Assembly (NCBI GenBank): GCA_032622095.1
Contig: CP136063.1
Location: 84,361,980-84,425,979 of the forward strand
Length of the DNA stretch: 64,000 bases
Source of the DNA: Siphonodentalium dalli
Taxonomy: Eukaryota; Mollusca; Scaphopoda; Gadilida; Siphonodentaliidae
Direction: 5' to 3'
In this document: piece by piece, positions 53,549-63,472 of the stretch
Position numbering within the stretch: the stretch's first letter is position 1
How the letters are laid out: each line of letters opens with the position of its first letter
The notes under the pieces: generated by a model
What the model was told of the DNA's origin: nothing
What the model saw: the letters and a program-made list of their open reading frames with translations, nothing else
The model's database searches: none
Position numbers and translations under genes: made by a program

Positions 53549-54003
53549 CAAGCCTAGAAATAGTGTGTCTGTCATTTGCAGAATGAGGTCCCCAGAGAGT
53601 GAATTTAGTGATACTATCTCGCATGGCGGGCTAGCATCACAAAATTCACCTTCTTGGAATCTCATTCTGCTGAAGCCTCAACTGCTATGGGAGACCCAGG
53701 ATCAGATTGAAGTTCCCCAGTTGAAGTTTGTGATTTTCACCCATTATTCACCTTGATTGTGCATATATCTTCTGCAAATTAGGGGATATAGAAACTGAAC
53801 AGAAGGGAAAAATAAACTAAAACTAGGCAAATTTGAAAAACAATAGATTCTTCCCAGAAGATGAAGCCGAAGCAGAATGAGGTCCCCAGAGGGTGAATTT
53901 AGTGATGCTAACCCGCTGTGTGGGGTAGTGTCACTAAATTCACCCTCTGGGGAGCTAATTCTGTAAATGACAGACACACTATTTCAAGGCTTGTCCAAAA
54001 TTC
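53549..54003. mobile_element. Palindromic-tetrad foldback element, long subtype, copy 6
   Basis: Target duplications CCCAAAAT (53541-53548) and TCCAAAAT (54004-54011) match at 7 of 8. Ends CAAGCCTAGAAATAGTGTGT and ACACTATTTCAAGGCTTG. It is 14 bases from the preceding mariner-like MITE and 22 bases from the next tetrad copy. Confidence 0.82.
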
Positions 54004-54025
54004 GTTTCAGGGACTCAGGCCTCAA

Positions 54026-54472
54026 AATATGATGCTTGACATTTGCAGAATGAGGTCCCCAGAGGGCGAATTTAGTGATGCTATCCCGCACAGCCAGCTA
54101 GCGTCACAACAAAATTATCCTCTGGGGACCTCATTCTGCATGGTCTCTTCTGCTATGGGAGACCTAGACTAAGATTTAGGTTCCCCCGATGGTGACTGGG
54201 CACCTCGATTATGCATTGTGTTGTCTACCAATTTTTGGATATAGAGAAACTAATCTAAAAAAATTATTTTAAAGAAGTCTCTAAAGAAACTAAAAAAACT
54301 TGTTAATTTTATGATAAAGATATGTTCCAGAGGAGATGAGGCCTAAGCAGAATGAGGTCCCCAGAGGGTGAATTTAGTTATGCTAGCCTGTTGTGTGGGG
54401 TAGGGTCACTAAATTCTCCATCTGGGGACCTCATTCTGCAAATTTCAGGCACCATGTATATTATGAGGCCTG
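54026..54472. mobile_element. Palindromic-tetrad foldback element, long subtype, copy 7
   Basis: Ends CAGGCCTCAAAATATGATGC and CATGTATATTATGAGGCCTG; duplications CAGGGACT (54018-54025) and GAGGGACT (54473-54480) match at 7 of 8. The termini differ from other copies outside the GCAGAATGAGG modules, defining another subtype. Confidence 0.78.
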
Positions 54473-54578
54473 GAGGGACTCTGTTCCAAAGTGAATCAAA
54501 CAGGCTCTCACTCCACATAATTATAGTGTCAGTTCTTGCATCACAGCTGCATCATGGTGTATGGAGACTGGTGTCATG

Positions 54579-55088
54579 CAGGGTTCGCGCTGCCACTTGC
54601 CAAATTTGCCAATGGCAAAAATAATTCACATTTGGCAAAAAATATTTTCATTTGGCAAAAGTTTTGGCAAGTAACTTTTTAATTCCTCAAGAAAGTTGAA
54701 AAATATTGGTCAATCAATAGCATTCATTTCAGGAAACTCTCACAATCATATTAGTGGTGTTTTATAAGGCCAAGGAAAAGTTAACACCTTTATTAAGATG
54801 CAATTAACCTGATAGCATTGGTGTCGGTGGTTGAAGGGATTACCCGTATTTACTGTGGTGGGGGTGTTTACATAGCTAATCCGCTTGTAATGTGCCCTTC
54901 TGGTGAAGCGACCCCACTACAATTTTATTGCTCCGTGATTGGTTTATTGTCGTGTGATAAACCACAAAATAAGACTCAATGTTGCAGAAAATTATACTAT
55001 CAGGGAGAGCATTTGGCAAATTCTAAAAGAATTTGGTAAAAAATATTTTCATTTGGCAACAGTAAATTTTGGTCCAGCGCGGACCCTG
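54579..55088. mobile_element. hAT-like non-autonomous element with perfect 8-bp duplication
   Basis: Ends CAGGGTTCGCGCTG and CAGCGCGGACCCTG; GTGTCATG at 54571-54578 and 55089-55096 is a perfect 8-base duplication. CAGGG termini and 8-base duplications are diagnostic of hAT. The interior has repeated ATTTGGCAAAA words near both ends and no transposase frame. Confidence 0.9.
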
Positions 55089-55096
55089 GTGTCATG

Positions 55097-55210
55097 GCAC
55101 CTACTTGATCATGTCATGAATCTCTACTCTGGCTACGCCCCTATAGATCATACTCCATCAGTTTAAACCTCTGAACTTTTTGATGTTCTGACAGTTTTTG
55201 TTACATCGAA
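55097..55210 (+). repeat. Dispersed repeat (ATGAATCTCTACTCTGGCTA), + copy
   Basis: GATCATGTCATGAATCTCTA, CTCTGGCTACGCCCCTATAG and ATCATACTCCA match, inverted, 55860-56010. It flanks, and was split by, the hAT-like element; its left part lies before 54571. Confidence 0.55.
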
Positions 55211-55238
55211 AAAACAATGCAGGTGATATATTCGTTAA

Positions 55239-55588
55239 GTGATGTGAAAAACTCCGGTAGGGTGATCATATAGAAGTGGTGAATAATCTTACTCAAAGTA
55301 GTTATTTTTACAAATATTATATCGAAATTGACAAACACTCACTGTCATTATTATATACGAATTAAATGCAGTCATTTGCCTTTGTTTACTGTCGATAGTT
55401 GCATCCTGAATGGAGAAGTAAATATTTACAATTGCTCGTAGTTCAGGCGATGATTTCTACGGAGTGGTACGGTCGATTTGCTTGAGATTCTCGGTGACAT
55501 TATTAGAATGCTACATTCCTCCAGTTGACATAGCGCCTGAATACTAAATTATCAGTTTCATGGACCTGAACAAGTCCATAATATGTCT
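55239..55588 (+). mobile_element. TTAA-flanked element, AGTGATGTGAAACACT family, copy 3
   Basis: TTAA at 55235-55238 and 55589-55592. Begins GTGATGTGAAAAACTCCGGT, ends AAGTCCATAATATGTCT. Its right TTAA is shared with the next element. Confidence 0.82.
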
Positions 55589-55592
55589 TTAA

Positions 55593-55820
55593 TACTTGTT
55601 CCTTTACAATTTATTTCACAGTAAGTGAAGGTTTCAGCTTGAGATTGCATGATATACGTGACTTTTGTGAATGGATGTTGCTTTGTGTCGCTTACAATCA
55701 TGGAATTTCTCATGGGTAATTAATCAATTCAATATTTATTGCAATATCGGCTCACAAAAAATCATGCAATCTTGAGCTAGGACCACTCCTTCTGTGAAAT
55801 AGATTACTAAGGAACAAGTA
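55593..55820. mobile_element. TTAA-flanked foldback, TACTTGTTCC family
   Basis: TACTTGTTCCTTTACAATTT and CTATTTCACAG-type ends with the inverse AGATTACTAAGGAACAAGTA; TTAA at 55589-55592 and 55821-55824. Interior words GAGATTGCATGAT and ATCATGCAATCTTGAGC are also inverted, so almost the whole element is a stem. Confidence 0.8.
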
Positions 55821-55859
55821 TTAACAAATAAATATATTCCCTCAATTTCCCTGCATTGT

Positions 55860-56010
55860 TTGTTCACAGTTAAAAAGTCCCCTGCCAGAACAGGTCATAA
55901 AATCAAAAGTTCCCCGGTTTTGAACAGGTGGAATGTGATCTCTACAGGCATAGCCAGAGTAGAGATTCATTGCATGATCTGTGGACCTACACCATGTACA
56001 TGTACCTTCA
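55860..56010 (-). repeat. Dispersed repeat (ATGAATCTCTACTCTGGCTA), inverted copy
   Basis: Reverse complement match to 55097-55210: CCAGAGTAGAGATTCATTGC, ATGATCTGTGGACCTAC. The minus-strand frame (MNLYSGYACRDHIPPVQNRG) has a partial counterpart in the + copy (MNLYSGYAPIDHTPSV), which could hint at an old coding repeat, but both are broken. Confidence 0.5.
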
Positions 56011-56126
56011 TCCATTACTCTCCATAATAAGTTGGACCAGAACAGTGGAGAAATCAATGATGTCTTCTTTTGAAACCTTGCACACTTGTGATAGTCTTCT
56101 GATCATCTGAAATATAGGCAGATTAA

Positions 56127-56479
56127 AAAGCCTGCATTGAGGTCCCTAGAGGGTAAATTTAGTGATATTATATGCAGCACAGCGGGGAAGCATCTATACA
56201 GTCTCAAATTAACATTGTTTTTAGTAACTTTTTCCCTTCTGTTGAGTTTCTATATCCCCTAATTTGCAGAAGATAAAATGCATAATCGAGGGGACTAATG
56301 AGTGAACATCACCAACTTCAACTGGGGAACTTCAATCTGATCCTAGGTCTCCATTAGCAGTTGAGGATCCCAGAGGGTGAATTTGGTAATGCTAGCCCGC
56401 TGTGCAGGATAGCGTCAGTAAATTCACATTCTCTGTGGACCTCATTCAGCAAATGTCAGACACACTAAATTCGGGCTTG
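56127..56479. mobile_element. Palindromic-tetrad foldback element, copy 8 (degraded)
   Basis: Perfect 8-base duplications CAGATTAA at 56119-56126 and 56480-56487. Left end AAAGCCTGCATTGAGG, right end ACACTAAATTCGGGCTTG. The left arm lost its terminal ~25 bases. It is older than other copies by its substitutions. Confidence 0.8.
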
Positions 56480-56620
56480 CAGATTAAAGATGGTGCATCT
56501 CTTCCTTGAAATTTCTGTATAGATTCACAGGTATATCCATATAACAAACTGGTCATTTTCAGGGTGGAAACAATATCAGAGTTTATAACTCATTTTACTT
56601 CTATCTTCTACTTATTGTAT

Positions 56621-57075
56621 ATACCCGTCAGTAAGTCCATCCCTGAGGATAAGCCCATGCAGTCTATGTATCATGGGGTGGTCCTCATAGATAAGCCCAC
56701 CCCCATTTTTAGAACTTAGAGGGCAAGCATACATTGAACTCAGGTCAACTCTGAATGAAGATGACAAAAATTTATATTTCAAACTCATTAATACTACCTG
56801 CCCAATTGTGTTTCAAAAAATGCTGTATTACAATATATAAGATGATCTTTGTGTCTTATTTTGAATATTTATATAACACACAAAACAAATTATTTCCATT
56901 AAATAAAATAATATACATCATGATTGATATAAAACATGACATTAGTTTAGCACTATGAGTGCAAACTGAGATTTTGCATGTGGGGGTTCTTAAAGGTAAG
57001 CTCAGTCCTAACTTTTTGTGTAAAAAAAATTCATTGGGCACCCCCCCCCCCCAGGCTTAGTTATGGGTGTACACA
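56621..57075. mobile_element. Possible TIR element (TACCCGTCAGTAAGTCC ends)
   Basis: TATACCCGTCAGTAAGTCC near 56620 pairs imperfectly with GGCTTAGTTATGGGTGTA near 57054-57071; inner words GATAAGCCCA / GGTAAGCTCA. A C run lies at 57042-57052. Weak, diverged. From 57076 to 57654 nothing else is recognised. Confidence 0.35.
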
Positions 57076-57658
57076 GTATGGTGGTTCAACTGCAAATGAC
57101 AGATTAAATTATAAGAAATAACTCTTGACAAGAGTTATAGAATTTGTCTTTAAAATTTTTGTTATATTAACTGCATAACCTTAATTGAAACAAACGTTTT
57201 TTGTTTTTATTTTTTCGTTGATACATTTACACTGATTTTGTCAATATTTTGCTCAGAATATTTATGTCACAACAATGTGTGTGACGAAACCTTAGCACTT
57301 ACTGAAAACAGATCTATACAGAAAAAAATCAATTGAGGGATCAGAGTATGTGGTATGTAAATTATAATGAATGGGGTCTTCGTAACAAGTAAACATGTCT
57401 CTTCGTTATTAAAATGTGAAGAGATAAAAGGGATGTCACTGAAACAAATGATCTTCCCAATCCAAAACAGCAACGAAACAAATAGCTGTTATGGGGCGCA
57501 CAAATCATTGACCATTGTTTACCCAAAAATCAATGGAGGTGTCAGACGATGTCAGACGATGTGCAATGTAAACAGATATAGCAAGCTGACAGACAAACAG
57601 AAGTCTAGAATTGACCCATGTTGTATATCATTGTATCTCACATTACAAAACATTTTAA

Positions 57659-57911
57659 CCCTTTCTATGCTAAATACTCATTGACGAGTAGTTATCACTT
57701 AGGAGATGTTCAGAAAATAAGTTCAACAAATGAAAATAGGTCGTTTGTTGAACTTATTATCTGAACATTTCCCTCCAATAAATAGGACTCCTTTTGTAAT
57801 TGTATTATCTGTCGTCTGCTTATTTTTCTTGAAAAGCCCTCCAGATGAATAATAAACCATTCCAATGTATACTTTTGTAACTGAGTGGGAGAATCCAGAA
57901 ACCAGAAAGGG
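57659..57911. mobile_element. piggyBac-like TTAA element, CCCTTTCTATGC family, full copy
   Basis: TTAA at 57655-57658 and 57912-57915; short inverted ends CCCTTTCT and AGAAAGGG. An internal palindrome lies at about 57713-57770 (AAATAAGTTCAACAAA / TTTGTTGAACTTATT). Fragments are at 5020-5088, 26200-26233 and, inverted right part, 58425-58520. Confidence 0.75.
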
Positions 57912-58019
57912 TTAAATTGATTCGTAATCATCAGTGTTTAGTTCAGGCCTAGTGATAGATCACTCTCATTTTATTCTGGTGACTAAAATAACTTTATAAA
58001 TACATGAAATACCTTTAGT

Positions 58020-58347
58020 CCAATATAAATAACTTGCTAGATTTACCTCCAACTTTTTCTGAAAAATGGGGCGGGAGGGCGAATATTATTTTTTATCTTT
58101 TATTCTTTCTGACTTAAATAACATGGACAGTTCTAGCTATTGAAGCAATATCCTATTTTATATAATACAGGGTAAATTAGATTGTCCAATTTGATCAAAA
58201 TGGACTGGTTTTAATGGGTTAATTGAAATGTAATTTGATGGTTATGCCATGAGAAAAAACTTTACATAAATGATATCCAAATACAAAAAATGAGGGGACT
58301 AAAAATAGGGTCGGGAGGGGATATAAATCTAGCAATTTTTTTATTGG
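58020..58347. mobile_element. CCAATATAA...CTAGATTTAC foldback, uninterrupted copy
   Basis: CCAATATAAATAACTTGCTA with GATTTACCTCC at the left; ATATAAATCTAGCAATTTTT and TTATTGG at the right. Colinear with 61158-61934, which holds an insertion at the position equivalent to GTTAT near 58241-58245. Confidence 0.7.
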
Positions 58348-58424
58348 TATTATATGCAGTCTATATGTCTCGGAAGAACTCCTTGAAATCATAAATGTAT
58401 TGCCTCAGAAGAAAACTAACATTA

Positions 58425-58570
58425 ACATTAACCCTTTATATGCTGAATGGATTCTCCAACTTAGTGAAAAAAGGTAAACATTGGAATGGTCTATTATTTA
58501 TTTGGATGGGATGTTCATATAAAAAATCCAACATCCTGAACATAATTATTTTTTCTGGAAAATGTGGTCA
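58425..58570 (-). mobile_element. Fragment of the CCCTTTCTATGC family (inverted)
   Basis: Starts TTAACCCTTTATATGCTGAA, then GGATTCTCCAACTTAGT, ACATTGGAATGGTCTATTAT and TTGGATGGG; these match the reverse complement of 57800-57911. The other end was not found. 58571-59329 has no recognised feature. Confidence 0.55.
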
Positions 58571-59329
58571 GCTTTAGCCAAAAATAAAATTATCTTCATT
58601 TAATATCATTCCCTGTTGGTTTTATTTAGTGGTAGATACACAGGTGATGTACGTAGAATAATGCCCCCTTTTTAGGGCATTACCGTAGGCTTAAATCTGT
58701 AGATCGGATATGGGAATATGTTGGAGGGGAAATTTGGGCTAGGGGAAAGGGTCCCAAAAAGGGACCCTGGCACTGCCTCTCTAGTGGGAACCCTGGTATA
58801 GTTGACGAAATTTACGTAATCGCTATTGCATGGCGACAATGACAACACAAAAAGTTCCGGCTTATATTCAGCATGTGGTATAGAACAATATGTATTTTTT
58901 ATATGGCTGTGTTTATGTTGAATACAATGCATTTGCTTATATATTGACGGTTGTCGAATAATGAAGAATGGAACATTACAATTGTACTATGTGTATTATA
59001 ATTGAGTGAAGGAATTAGAGCGGTGGTGCTAGTACCTTGTCAGTTCTGCTTTGATCTGTGATATAACAAGCAGTTGTTATCACGGACACCGACAGCAGCA
59101 TATAGTCCGCCTTCACCATGTCGATCTGGTTACTGTAATGCAACAATGTACTAGATTTATTGTCAATTAAGATGGTCTTTTGGGCAGTGATAAAATAATA
59201 TTGGGGAATTTTTAATTGGGTGAAATAAATCATGAGTCCAGTCTATCAAATAAGTATTGTGGATATTCGTTATGGTTATAATGGCCAAGGGCAAATTATA
59301 TTAAACCCAGAGCTAGATCATATATGGCA

Positions 59330-60440
59330 GATTTTATAATTTGTACCCAATGTACCCTGGTACCTTGAGATTTATAAGAACAAACAAGAGCATCGCTAGT
59401 GCGTGGCAAAATACGCCCTTTAGACATTTCGAATTGTACTACCGCAAAATAATATAATACTTGGAGCTTACATTTGAAGAAAATCTGATTTACCCCTAAT
59501 TTCAATGCCAAAATGCGGTCAAATTCTAAGTCGAAAAATGGCCGTAACTCATGTAAAAATAATTAGACAGAACCTATATTCGAACTTGGCCTGTAGTTTT
59601 AGCTGGGAAATACACATACTAGCTTTGGTTCAGATCAAATAATCGAAACTGGAGTTATCGGTCGGAAACCGAAATGTTATGAAATTGGTCAAATTCTAAG
59701 TAAAAAAAGGACCATAACTCATGTAAAAATAACTGGACGGAACTCATATTCGAACTTGGCCTGTATCTTAGCTGGGAAATACACATACCAACTTTGGTTT
59801 AGATCAAATAATCCAAACTGGAGTTATCGGTTGGAAACCAAAAATTTTATCAGATGATCAAATTCTAAATTGAAAAAGGGCCGTAACTCATGTAAAAATA
59901 ACTGGACGGAACCCATATTCGAACTTGGCCTGTATCTTTAGCTGGGAAATACACATACCAACTTTGGTTCAGATCAAATAATCCAAACTGGAGTTATCGA
60001 TCGGAAACCAAAAATGTTAACGGACAGACAGACGGACAGACAGACAGACGGTGCGACAGGCGGACGGACAGACTGATAACATAATACGACCTTTTTTCAA
60101 AAGGGCGTATAAAAATGGAAGTACCCATTGTAAAAATAACTTATAGGCAAAGTAACCAGAATTAACCACATGTACCCTATGTTCCGGGAATATGTTTTCT
60201 AATTTGTACCCAATGTACCCTGGTATCTTGAAATTTCTAAAAAGAAAAAAAAAGTACCCAATATAACATGAACTAATAGGTAAATTAACCGGAAGTAACC
60301 ATGTGTACCCTGTGTACCCATGGGCTGTAAATTAGTTCTGGGAATATGTTTTCCAATTTGTACCAAATTTGCCCTTTTATCTTGGAATTACTAAGAAAAA
60401 AATAAATAAAAGTAGCGAATGTAACATTAAGTTATAGGTA
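59330..60440 (-). repeat. ~165-bp satellite, inverted array with an inserted element
   Basis: Units at 59335-59375 and 60112-60440 match the satellite at 37330 in reverse (TTTGTACCCAATGTACCCTG, ATGGGCTGTAAATTAGTTCT, AATAGGTAAATTAACC). The array is split by the element at 59390-60112. Confidence 0.7.
59390..60112 (+). mobile_element. AAGAGCATCGC-headed element with three ~168-bp subunits
   Basis: The head ACAAGAGCATCGCTAGTGCG and AAATACGCCCTTT at the left face AAAAGGGCGTATAA at the right. Three subunits (TATTCGAACTTGGCCTGTA, TAGCTGGGAAATACACATAC, AACTGGAGTTATCG) start near 59566, 59735 and 59903. A GACA/GACGGACA run lies at about 60022-60070. No protein-coding evidence. Confidence 0.65.
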
Positions 60441-60619
60441 AAGTAAGGAAAGAAATAAAAGCGAGGATGGTCCTCCAGCGAGGCTCTCAATCATTGCAAT
60501 ATCCTTTTAATGGCCTAGCACATTTGATAACTGTTTATCTTCATCAGGACAAAGGAAGATAGATAAAGTGCATCTTCACTCTTCGCTTCTTAAATTACAG
60601 CCACAAGGCATTAACAAGA

Positions 60620-60695
60620 AAGACTTTCAGTCGCCTTTTTATTCTGTATAGAAATAATCGGGGACTCAATCATTAAGTGGGTCTTTAACATTATC
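60620..60695. mobile_element. Terminal fragment of the AAGGCCCA family
   Basis: Ends ATCGGGGACTCAATCATTAA, GTGGGTCTTTAA. Short remnant. 60696-61157 shows a pair of direct words (CTGTGACACATCAT at 61045 and 61118) and nothing else. Confidence 0.4.
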
Positions 60696-61157
60696 AATGA
60701 ATAGTGTGTTTCAGTTAGGAACTAGGTCATTTGTAGCAAGGTTGTTCAGACAAAAGTTCCAAATAAGCATATTTACAAAATGATCGATTGTCATTTCAAA
60801 CATTAACAATATTAATACACCAAATCAATATTCCAATATACTCAAGATATATTGATGTCATCTGAACATCAACCATGAAGTACTTTAGACAATTGATGTC
60901 AAGCAAAATGGATGAAGTGTGATTAGTACCCAATAGGTAATTATGTTTACCTGTCGCTGGTGGACACCGAGTATTTACAGGATGTGAACTGGTATATTCG
61001 CTTATAGATTTCTGTATGATCACAATACACCATATCAAGGACTTTCTGTGACACATCATACAACATGTTAACTTCAGTTCCAGGATAGTTGTGACCTGTG
61101 AATAAAAGAGAAATTCTCTGTGACACATCATGTCAATTATGTTTTAGTTTTATGGAA

Positions 61158-61934
61158 GGCCAATATAACAAATTGCTAGATTTACATCCAACTTTTTTAG
61201 AAAAATGGGTCAGGGTGGGGGCAAATTTAATTTTTTATATTTAATTTTCCCAACATAAATGGTCATGGGCAGTTCTAGATTTTGAAGCAGTATCCTGTCA
61301 GATATAATACAAGGTGATTTAGATTGTCCAATTTGATCAAAATATACTGATTAATGGATCATTGAAATGCAATTTGATAGTTAAAGGTACTCAATCTGAT
61401 CAGATGGTCATCAAGATACAACAACAACAACATTTCTTTAAAAAAATACGCTTTAGTTATCAGAATTGATTTATTGCAACAAAATAATGCCAACCACTGT
61501 CAGCTATGGTATTAAATTTCCCAAAACTTGTTATTTATCAACATTTTGTTCAACAAAATATGGCCGTATTATCACTAAAGTATCACGAAATTTTACCATA
61601 TTACCACTTGATTTTAGAGTTATCCATCTTCATCCGCAATTTTGTCTGAGACCCTCTGCTTGACCATGTGTTTCTGGGCCATATATTATTACACAAACAA
61701 ACTTCAAAAATTGATATCTGATGGGTGGGTTGCTCGACTTGAATCAAATATTTTTTTATCACCGAAGCCAAAGAAATAGTAATTTAGGAGCGTCTGATCG
61801 GATTGAGTACCTTTAAGACATGAAATTTTTTTTTACATAAAAGATATTCAAATAGAAAAAAAAAACAAATTGCAGAGGGGACTAAAAATAGGGTCGGATG
61901 GGATGTAAATCTAGCAATTTTTTTTATATTGGCC
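61158..61934. mobile_element. CCAATATAA...CTAGATTTAC foldback, copy interrupted by a TTAA element
   Basis: Left GGCCAATATAACAAATTGCT, AGATTTACATCC; right GGGATGTAAATCTAGCAATT, TATATTGGCC. Matches 58020-58347 on both sides of the inserted element at 61385-61812. Confidence 0.75.
61385..61812 (+). mobile_element. TTAA-flanked element, AGGTACTCAATCTGATCAG family, copy 5 (nested)
   Basis: TTAA at 61381-61384 and 61813-61816; ends AGGTACTCAATCTGATCAGA and TCTGATCGGATTGAGTACCT. Contains the short CAACAACAACA run. The uninterrupted copy of its host repeat at 58020-58347 reads GGTTATGCCATGAG here, so the insertion is independently shown. Confidence 0.88.
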
Positions 61935-62377
61935 TTAATGCCACCAAGATCACGCTGTCGGTGGCCAAATTGGATAATGACCAATTTTTGGGAAAATGGC
62001 CAAAGAAAATTAATTTTGCCAAACTTTTTGGCCTGAAAGTTTTAAGGATATAGTCAGCAATCACATCCCAAATTATCATCATCTCCAAGAACCCTTAATT
62101 TGTAAACAGGTAATCATCAGGTGCTCACTAACAGCTGTGTATGAATAACAATTTATCAAATACATGTATGTCACAGATGCAGGGACGTGGCAAACGGGAT
62201 GGGATGCCAGACAAAATGACAAACTGTGGGAAAGAATTTGTAATTGCATGGGACGGCGGATATCTCAAAGAATATACAGTACGTATTATGTAGCTTTATA
62301 ACTTCAGTTGCACAGTTATGTGGATACAGTATTACTCATGGAGAGAAGGAAACTTCATGAGCCGCACCAAGTCTGAG

Positions 62378-62831
62378 TTTTTGTGCATGTCATTCGCAGA
62401 ATGAGGTCCCCAGAGGGTGAATTTAGTGACGCTATCCTGCATAGTGGGCTGGCATCACCAAATTCACCCTCTGGGGACCACATTCTGCATTGGCTCACCT
62501 GCTATGGGTGACATAGACTCAGATTGAAGTTCCCAAATGGTGAATATTGTGATGTACACCAATTGGGAACCTCGATTATGCAATGTGCCATCTGCCAATT
62601 TGGGGATATAGAGAAACTAAACTAAAAAAGAAACAGAATCTATGTGAAGAAGTTTCTATAGAAATTTTATAATAATTAAAGAAACTTTTCCAGAGAAGAT
62701 GAGGCCGAAGCAGAATGAGGTCCCCAGAGGATGAATTTAGTGATGCTAGCCTGCTATGCGGGATAGCATCACTAAATTCACCCTCTCGGGACCGCATTCT
62801 GCAAATGACAGGCACACTAAACTCAGACTTG
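62378..62831. mobile_element. Palindromic-tetrad foldback element, long subtype, copy 9
   Basis: Duplications AGCCGCAC (62370-62377) and AGCTGCAC (62832-62839), 7 of 8. Ends CAAGTCTGAGTTTTTGTGCA and GGCACACTAAACTCAGACTTG-like. All four GCAGAATGAGG modules and the GGTTCCCAATTGGTG centre pair are present. The preceding stretch 61935-62369 has only a GACGTGGC fragment at 62181-62205. Confidence 0.83.
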
Positions 62832-62922
62832 AGCTGCACCCACCAAAATTTATTCAACAGGGTCTGCATGGGCAGGATTGGTATTGATATGGAATATACA
62901 TGAATTGGTATATAAAAAGAAC

Positions 62923-63472
62923 AAGAGGTTGCACCACGGGTGCTGGGATACGCCCCATTGTGAAAATTGAAATATGGGCAGGTCAGAAACCAAATTGTGA
63001 GAAAAAAAATGTGATGAACGAACAAATTACTAGACAATTCTAACAAACAATGGACGGAAATCCAACATTTTCAGATAAAGAAAGAGGGATAATTCTTGAA
63101 CGGAAAATGTGAACAATGTCAATGAACCTACTTTTGAAAGCCCTCATGATGCCAAACCTGCATACCAAATTTCATCGAGATCCGATAACCCATGATTGAG
63201 ATATATGAGCAGACGGACAGAAATCCAACATTTTCAAATAAACAAAGATGAATAACTCTTGAACGGAAAATGTGAAAAGTGTCAATGTCAATGAACCCTC
63301 TTTTGAAAGCCCTCCTGATGACAAACCTGCATACCAAACTTCATTGAGATACAATCACACACGGTTGAGATATATAAGCAGACGGACGGATGGATGGACA
63401 CATGGCTAGAAGGACAGATGGACAAACACATGTAATCCAGTATACCCCCCATTTTTTTGGGATGGGGTATAA
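62923..63472 (+). mobile_element. ACAAGAGGTTGCACC-headed element with ~160-bp subunits
   Basis: Head ACAAGAGGTTGCACCACGGG, TGCTGGGATACGCCC; tail with GACGGACGGATGGATGGACA and GGGATGGGGTATAA. Two subunits share CTTGAACGGAAAATGTGAA, CTTTTGAAAGCCCTC and CAAACCTGCATACCAAA. The layout (CGCCC near the head, GACGGACA run, GGGxGTATAA tail) parallels 59390-60112. A head fragment occurs at 49241. Confidence 0.6.

Noticed and set aside
58672-58932. Similarity between minus-strand frames at 58672 and 22109
   Set aside because: The shared stretch (around CGACAATGACAACxC...TTCCGGxTT) is a short diverged nucleotide repeat and does not extend to a conserved protein.
62576-63046. 156-residue minus-strand frame, the longest in the window
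   Set aside because: It spans the tetrad foldback at 62378-62831 and the beginning of an unrelated repeat; no continuous similarity expected, and no promoter or splice evidence.
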